Shown here piece by piece: positions 50,401-59,400 of a stretch of DNA of 64,000 nucleotides. Both the position numbers and the translations under genes were made by a program. Source of the DNA: Ophiodon elongatus (Eukaryota > Chordata > Actinopteri > Perciformes > Hexagrammidae); contig JACSYO010002005.1 in the NCBI GenBank assembly GCA_016806645.1, forward strand, positions 741,501-805,500, written 5' to 3'. How positions within the stretch are numbered: position 1 is the stretch's first letter; each line of letters opens with the position of its first letter. Below the pieces are notes generated by a model. It saw only the letters and a list, made by a program, of their open reading frames with translations. It was not told the origin of the DNA and ran no database searches.

Positions 50401-53400
50401 GAAAATGGTTTATTGTATACCGCTCTAATGATGGGATTTCAGAAATTTTAATTCCCAATAGACTTTACATTTTTTTTTCTGACTTTGAAAGCTAGAAATA
50501 CAAGTTTGAATACTGAGCTTTGCATATGGTCACCTGAGTCCAGTGGAGTCTGCTGTAGCTGTGGGATTTCCTTCATCAGTGCGGAGTGGTAGGTGTGCAG
50601 GCCCCTGTGTGCGACCAGCAGGAGGCGACAGAGCCGCCGGTGCCACGTATGAGCTCTCTGCAGGCAGTTTTCACTGGGCAAATAAAAGCTCCCCTGCAGA
50701 GCAGGAGACAGAGAGGAAATGTCAGATTCTATGTAGGTCAGTAGTCACAGAAAACTCTCAGAAAACGTCCTGCCTTAATAACAGACATGTACACATACTT
50801 GACATTTATAGTTCAAGTATACAGCTGCCACGGTTACACAGGCTTGTCGCTGACCTTGTGATAAAAGGAGCGTGTTTCTGAATGGGAACGAATAAGATAA
50901 TTACTTGCAAGATCAAAAACAATGTTAGAGACAAATGGACCCTAAACACAGCTTGCTGCAAGCTGTAAAAGCAGATCAATACGTGTATGTGGCCGTGGGA
51001 GGATGTAACGCTTCCTTGTTATGACCTTTAAAAGAGTATAGGAAGTTGACAGAGAATTCAAGGCGCCAATGTTTGTCCGGGGCTTGATGACTAAAAGAAA
51101 CAAATAGCCTAGTGAATACAAAATGACGCATTTAAAAACTGAACATTAAATCAGTTGAGCTAAAACCATACAATATAACATTCAACAATGCCAAGTGAGG
51201 TACAAAGCTAAAGGAAGCACGCAGCTTGATGAGTAACAAATCATGAAAAAGACAAGAAAAAGAATCCTCTATAGCTCAAGTGGCTGGCTAAATATGAGCT
51301 GTAATAAGGACCGTGTTTCCAGTAGATGGCTCTCTAACCGCGCCGTAGAAGTATTAACTGAATTTCACCACTGCAATTTGCAATTTGCATTGAGTGCAAC
51401 ACTGGTCCAAACAGCTGCAGATCACCAAGGCCTTGATACTATAATCATGTCTCTAATTTATCTTCCAAAAGATCTAATGGGCTTCCACCCAAACAGCTAA
51501 CATTGCACACATCAGCCGTCATTATATTGAGCCACGGAGCCTCGAATGTGACCAGTGACGGCCCTCGTCCACTGGCCCCTGACCTGGATCAGTCTGCTCC
51601 AAGGTGACATCTCCTCATGGCTGGGATGTTTCGGTAGCGCCAGTGTGGCTCAGAGCTTTGAAAGCCATGTGATGCCTGAGTAACTGGGGATGTGCTGCAA
51701 TCTGCCCCTAGCAAGTAAAGTCTCCGGCCCTATCATCATACCTGGGTGCGCTCTGTAATTGCAGCAGTATAGCCGAACCAGGAAGGAACATCTGTATGTT
51801 TACTTTCATAATTCTTTTCACCCTTTATAGAGGCCTGCCTGGATCAGTCTGCGAGCGAGGGGCCATGAAAAATAGCTATTTTTCAGTATGAACTAGTAAT
51901 TATTCCAAAATCATAGTTTCTCTCTGCTCTGAAAATGTCTCGGATGTGCTTTAGTTGTCATCTGACATGAGAATTTCTGCTTTTGTTTGCTGCTGTTAAT
52001 GCAACTTTTCCAATTCACCATCAGTGTGTTTAGACGCACAGATTGTATATAGCACAATATATATTTGACATGATTTATGTGTGTTTATCTTCAGAAGTAT
52101 GATTTATTTACACCAATAACATCCAAGATTCTCAGGCATTTCACTTTTAACAGCATCATTTTCCTCTGAAAATATATTTTCCTGCCACAGAGGGAACTTT
52201 GTCCTTCCTTTAGAGATGTAACAGCATATATCAATGGGTATCTACAACATGTGATTTTGTTTTTCAGAAATAACCACATAACACTTAAGGGAAATGCTGC
52301 GGTGTTAAGAGGGAAAGTGCTGAAAACGTAGTGTAGCCGCAGGTAAAATGCTCTAAATAAATAAAGGTGAAGGAGGAGGCGGCATTCTGTGTAGATTTCA
52401 CCTGCAGCTATGAAGTACGTGGCGCTTGTGAGCAGAACTCATTACTGTGATCAAACGAAGCCCCCCCGCTTGGCTAAACGCAGAGCTTATTAAAGTGCCC
52501 AGCTAGGGGTGGGAGTTAAAACCAGGAGGTGTGTAGGGGAGGGGGGGACCATGGCGCTCATTAAGGTTTACAGTGTAGACTGTAGCGTCCACAGGGACCT
52601 GAGAGATGCATGTTATAAAAGGATGGAAAAAATGGAACCGACTGTTTTACAACTGTACACAAGTTGGAATAATTGGCAAACACAAGAGAAAACTAGAGAT
52701 AATGGCTCCATCAAGAAAATGAAATGAAAATTGTGCAAAATTACATGCAGTCCAGAAAATAGTCCAAATATGAGTTGTCTTTTTTTGTTTTCCACATAGA
52801 CCATAGCTGTGTCTCAAGGCCATAAAACATGTAAATTATGAGAAGGTTTTGAGTATGGCACGTTGACACAGGGAAGATGATGAAATTATTTTTACTCAAA
52901 GATGTTAGTACATTCTTGTATTGTATATTTTGAGATGATACCATATCTGTATGCCAAATATGAAGATAGAGCCAGAGACGGTTGGCGTAGCTTAATACAA
53001 CTGCATGTTCATGTACTTAAAGGGTCATAAAATAATTTAGTCCCTATAAAGATAGACACATACTATATAATCATGATTAATAATGACGATAACAGTAGTT
53101 CCATCATTACTTCTGTCATCATTCAATTGTGAAGCTTAGCTGTACTGAAAATGGGTACAAAGGCACTTTCAGTGAGAGCTGCTAACGCTTCCAGATGCTA
53201 AGCCTGGAGCCTGCATGCCTGGGCAGGTGGGTTAATCAGATATTATTAAAAGCCATGGTGCAGCGGAGTAATAATCTCTGTGTTGGCCTTTGGTCTTTCA
53301 GCCTTAAGACTGCACGGAGCCCCAACAAATGACAGAATTTGAGGGACCGACAGGTCCAGGATTAGTAATCCAGATCAGAATGACTCCCTGCTCAGCTCTT

Positions 53401-56400
53401 GGGCTGAATCCTGTTGCTTCTGGGTGACATGCCAAAACAAATCACAACTAAATCCATCGGCCTCTGTCCCTAAACCGAGATCACGTTTACGTCATCGCTT
53501 GGCATTTAGCTACTTGCTCACAAAAAAAAAAAAGGGAACAACCAGCAGAACAGAGACTGGCTCATTATCGGGCTGTTTTCAGCTTTGTGAGACAAAACAG
53601 GCTTTGGCTGCCTGTGACTTTCTATTTGAACGCAGCTGAACTGATAAAGGTTAACATACCTCAGAGATGACAGGCTTGCAGTAGCCAGCTCCGAACACAA
53701 GGTTCTCTACCGACATGGCAGATGGGTCGCTCGGGCTCTCTGGCGAGCCTTTCCCCAGCCAAGAGCCCTTCCCTGTACGTGCAAAGCTGCAGAGAGAACG
53801 GGGAGGACACATGCAGGGACAAAACATGAGTGAGTGTGTCTGTGAAGACAGATAAGCTGAGAGACGGCGGCTGCTACTGGTCCAATCAATCAGGTGCTGC
53901 AGTAATCTATGTAATGCATGGCTTAAAACTGAGTTCATGATATTGACGGCTGAATTCATCAGATAAGTGTTTGGAAATCCATCCGTTGGAGCAGCTAACG
54001 GATACACTTTTAAGGGAAGAGGAAACATATGTTATAGCGGTTCATTCACTTGAGTTCTTCTGTTGATATTATGGATACAGTTGCAATTATGGTTTTCACT
54101 CTCGAATTCTACATCTTCCCAGTGTGACCAGCTGTACAATTCAATACTGAATCGATATTATTTCCTCATTTCCCGTTGACCATTCGCTGAAATGATGCAG
54201 TTGTCCAGTCATTGCTTAGCAACCGTAGCTATGCACGGCAGGCCCGTCAAGCTTTAGATTTCTTCATACGTTGAAGCCGTGTACATTTAGGCATTTACAA
54301 AGTTTGGAAGGTTTTAGCTTTACTAAAAGTTATCATGCAAAAGTGTAAGGAAGGGGTTTAACAGCATTTATCTGCTCTCACACAAGCTGCTATTATTGGT
54401 ATGTCCGGTAACTAGCTTACTACCTAACCGAGCATTACTTCCAAAGCCAACGTGCTTATCATTAACTAACTAGGTTACTTTTTCTTTGCAACTGCTGCAG
54501 TTTACATTTAAATTAAAAAAAAGATTTCAAGATTACACATTAACTAAGTAATATTTCTCCACTGTGTGGGAGATAGTCCTGGTTGCTATCAAAGTTTAGG
54601 CTAACATTGAAGGCTCTGACCAACAACTTCAGCAATGTTACACAAGCAATACAGGTTAAAATGAAAATTAGTCAGGTGGAAACATTAAACATTCACTCAA
54701 AGAGTTTTTTAACTCGTGGAGCTAACGCTAGCTCAATTAGCTAGCTAACTTTGATAAAATCTGCAAGCCATTTCAGCTGTCAAAATAGACAGATGTCGTC
54801 CAGAAATGAAAAGCTGCTTTTGTCCACCTCTGTCGAGGGCCCAATGTTTTAAAGATAGCAAAAAATGTCAAGTCGTAAATCTGACACTGTCGTCATTCTA
54901 AACTGGATATGTGCCGTGTCCGATTGGAAAGCTTGACAGGCATAGCAACAGTGACTCTGGAAGACAGGATATGACGGTCTGAGATCCTGAGATCAGATAC
55001 CAGAAGGGCCTTTCTGCTTTATGTGAATTCAAGGACTGTTAAATGCAAATGTTTGCCCCTGTGAACTCTACCTGATTAGCGGCTGATGTAAGGCAACCAG
55101 TGAAGCATGTATGGAGACCGATATGACGGACAGGTGGAAGTAGTCAAACATCACAGGGACGTGGTGGTGGAGGCCTCTCCGCGGGTGGAAGTGGAGGCTG
55201 AGGGTCCGACTGCTGATCAACGGGACGGTCGCTATCTCTGCCAGCCTGGGGAATGGGAAAAGAGAGACAAATGTCACACTCACACACAAATGACACATAT
55301 TTTTCAATACAATTTAAAGGGGTAATCTGCAGAATTATTGTTTTTAGTATTTTTCCCATCTTCAGTGCTCACTCCAGTCCATGTCTGACAATACACAGCA
55401 ACAAAATATTAGTTGGGAAAACTAAACAATATGTAAAGACAGAGCAAACAAAATACAAATCAGTTACTCTGTATTACAATGCTAAAATGCTGATGCTGAT
55501 TTTATTGCATGTGCTAAAAGTGAATGCTTAAATCTTTTTCCTCTGAGCCCGGGGAGTCTGTTCCTCAAAGAAGCAGCTCTTTGCCTTTTGCCAGACTCTT
55601 TAAAAGATGTCTGAGAATGAGGACTGCTGCTCACCAATAATCTAACATTATTATTAAGGACCTGTAGCCTATATTGTCCCTGCAGCTATAAAAGAAATAG
55701 TCGGAGAGAAAGAGTCTGAATCTTGACTGGAATTTTAATGGAGACCTCGTAGACATTCTACAGTTATACAGACTCAAAAAAAGCAGCTAGTGTTAATGCT
55801 ATTACACAAGGAGCTCCATAACTCCTGTCCTCTGTAGCGTTGACAAGTACTATACTCACACAACTATGACAAAAACGCTGAATTCACAGTTTAAACACAA
55901 ACTCTCGACAATACTTATCACTAATGTGCAGCTGCTGGCCAATAAATAGGCAGTTTCCCAACAAAAATAGTGCCTTTTGCCACATGCTAAAGCAAACTTA
56001 TTTCTCCTTCTATTTGTCCCAAGCTGACTAACAAATCCCAGTAATTGTGTTTTGCCAGCACAGAAGTTGTGATCAGGTGCTTAAAGAGATGGCTATGAGC
56101 CAAAAGACATAATAGCCCGTATTCGTGCCTAGTTTGCATTCTCACTCGTGCATAAAAGCTGCACAAGGGGAAAGTCTGGTGTTCTCTTCCTCTCAAACAC
56201 ACACACACACAAACACACATTTCCAAATTGCTCAAAAACCTACTGTTGCTCATTGTCGGTGAAATGAAGGTCCAGCTTCAGCTGAAAGTCCACCTCACTC
56301 AAGGCCTCCTCCAACTGCAAAACATTGGCACAGTAACAGGTTGTTAATGCATGAACATTATAGGAACAAGGTGACATGAAGAGGGGCGGGGTGACAAAAT

Positions 56401-59400
56401 CATGAAAATACCACATGGAAACATACTTAAATTGTCAAGTAACCTCATGAAAACGAGACAAGCACTGATGCAAAGGTGCGTCTTGTTTTAGCTTGAATGC
56501 AGTTTTGTACATTCCTTATTTGTGAGTTTTCGACGTGAGTCAGCAAATTAAGGTGCAAAGAGAAGAAATCCTTTCCGCTTAAGAAATCTGCCAAATGCTT
56601 AACGGCATGGGAAACACACAAATGAGGATTATATAATAGAGGAAGGTACAATGCTTGTTGACAATGATCCCCTCAAACATAGATTCTGATTCTCATTCAA
56701 ACACATTTTTTGGTTTTGTTGATATGATCAACACTAATTGTTTATATTGTAGGCCAAACCTGCAAGTCAAGAATGGCAATATTGGATTCTGTGAAAACCT
56801 TCAGTATGTTCAATGATGTTATGTTACCTCCAATGCCAGTATAAAAAAATCCAACTATGGTATAGTTAGGGTTGGGAAAAGATTGTGCTTGTGGCAATCA
56901 TGATGGCGGATGTAGCAGCTGTGGCCGGTAGCTCTATGAGTTTTTCTAGATTTTAAGTCTCAATTTGTTTGTTTTTTGTCACAAAAAAAAATTTACATAT
57001 TGGATTAATTCGTGAGGAGCGGACAGTGAGAAGATCACCGTCCACGGCCGAACACCCAGCCAGACCTGCTGGATATAATGCCACTGTAAGCGGAGTGAAA
57101 AGGGAGGAGAGCTGAGATAGATAGATAGATAGATAAATACTTTATTAATCCCGCAAGGGGACATTTTTTTGGTACAGCAGGAAGCTAAGCTTAAGTTTTA
57201 CTTACCTGTATTGGCAAGGGATTGCCCCTTGCCAAAACAGGTAAGTAAAACTAAAGGGCAAGCCCATAAAACATGCAACTGGTCAGCTATTGTTTTTACC
57301 ACACTGCCTCCAGCGTCAGAGCCCCTTGGTGGAATATAAATTTCAACTTTGGTGTCACAAAATATCTGATCATGTTCCTCCAACAATCATATGTTGTGGT
57401 GTCCAACATCCAACCGGTCACTCCAAAATCTCCCATGTGTGTTCAATTGTGTAGGCATCTGGTGACTGCGAAGGCCATAGCATATGATTCACACCATCTT
57501 TATACACATCAAACAATTCAGTGAGCCTTTGTAACCTGCACAGAAGCATCTCCATTTTTTTTGTTTCTAAACTCATTTACTCAGGCTTTTCCTCAGTCGT
57601 GTGTATGTCAAACACGAGTCAATGAAGAGGACCAGTGATCCCAAGTGACCAATGAGGATATGATGGACATTTACACAATATACAGTGTAGATGAATACTG
57701 CTATTTGGCTTAGAACCTAACGTTTGAAATGCTGATTTAGTTCTTTTTAATGACGTTTCATGTTCTCTGTGTGATCTGCAACCTGATGTAAGTCGAACAG
57801 AAATTAATTACTCTCATGTTCAAAGAGCCATAGAATACCATGGTTTATGGAAATACAGGGCACCTATTTGAATTTGAAAAAACAAAGTGGAAAAACAAAA
57901 GGTATGAGCAAACTACAAAGGCGGTGCCATGAATGGAGTCTTCTGAAGATTAAAGGGCAGTGTTGCTAATTATAATAACAGCACAGTATTTCCTCTCGTT
58001 TTTTTTTTTTTAAAGTACACGCACACTATACAGCAAACATACAAATCTTTGCAGTCTCGTCCTTTATCGATGCTCTGCTTAATCAGGCGTACATGCGGTG
58101 TACACAGGGGGAAAGAGGGGCTATTTTTGGTCCATGCTATCTGTAGCTGTGAGCGGCAGATAACCTCCGGAAGGTTAATGAGTCGGGAGCCTTTCGGGAG
58201 AGCTTACAGCTGAAATCTGATATGCCTTAAAGCTCCTCCGTCTCCACACCTCCACGTGAATGTCCATGTTTAATGAAATCTTCTAAAATTAGAATCGGGC
58301 AGTCATGTGAGACAGAATATCCACATTCTGACTGGAGCAGGGATCTTGCCACAGTAATCGAGGCATCCATGCTGTAGACATGTCAGAGAGCAGCTGAGCG
58401 ACGGTGCAAGGTAATGTCATGGTTTGAGCTACGGCTATCATATGGATGATTAGCTTCGAGCTGGGGGCCATCTTAACTCCCCCACATCCCGGCCTCCGGC
58501 CTGTCACAGCTGATCAATTTGAGCTCTGGTGGCTCCCAACAACAAGAAACCGGCAGAGAGGCTTTTCGGGGTCGCGCCCATGGTGAAACCATAAAGGACA
58601 GTACATCAATAACTGTCTGGCAGGTTTACACGCCCGATCATCTCAACGGAACATGGGAGCAGTCTGGGGCAGAGGCAATTTACATTTGTCTGTCAATTAA
58701 AACACATTAATTCCAAGAGGCAAGTTGTTGAACTCAATATTCCTCATACTGTTTCTGTGGCTGCAACGGTTAGGACTGAATTATTTTCAAAAAGAAGATT
58801 AACTTTATCTCAACTCTGTAGCTTCAGAGACAGAGCTGTAGAATTAATATGATGTATTTTTGGTCGTCGGGGCCAGACTTCACCCTCTCGGGGCCCTAAG
58901 CACTATTTTGCGTGAAAGGAATCAAAACTCAAGCCCATAGTTTCACCATTTTTCCAAAACCACTGATTTCTCAGGTTTTAAAAAAAACAAACACTGTAAG
59001 TGGATACGCCAAAGAAAGGATGGGCAGGTCCAATAATTACTAGGGTCTTTCTGCCCACTGGGTCGGTTTCTAAGATTTCTTCATTTCAAGTGTCTCTTTA
59101 AGGCTGGTGTGCTTCACTGGTCTGAAGGGCTCACCAACTGATCATCAATTTGCCTGTGTCCATATTTGATCCAGTTTCTGCCCTTGTCCTAAGGGAGGGG
59201 CGATGCGGTGTTTGTGAGGCACAACAATCAATAGTTTCAGTCTGGGGGTCGGACTCTGAACCCAGAAGCTTGAAAGATAAATTTGAGGTGCTGCAAGATG
59301 ATTAACGGGACCGAGGAGAGACGAGAACTTTTTTTTTCCTGGAAATACTATTTTTTCCTGACTTTTAAAATATTGAAACCAAGCCAAGGAAACATCACTC

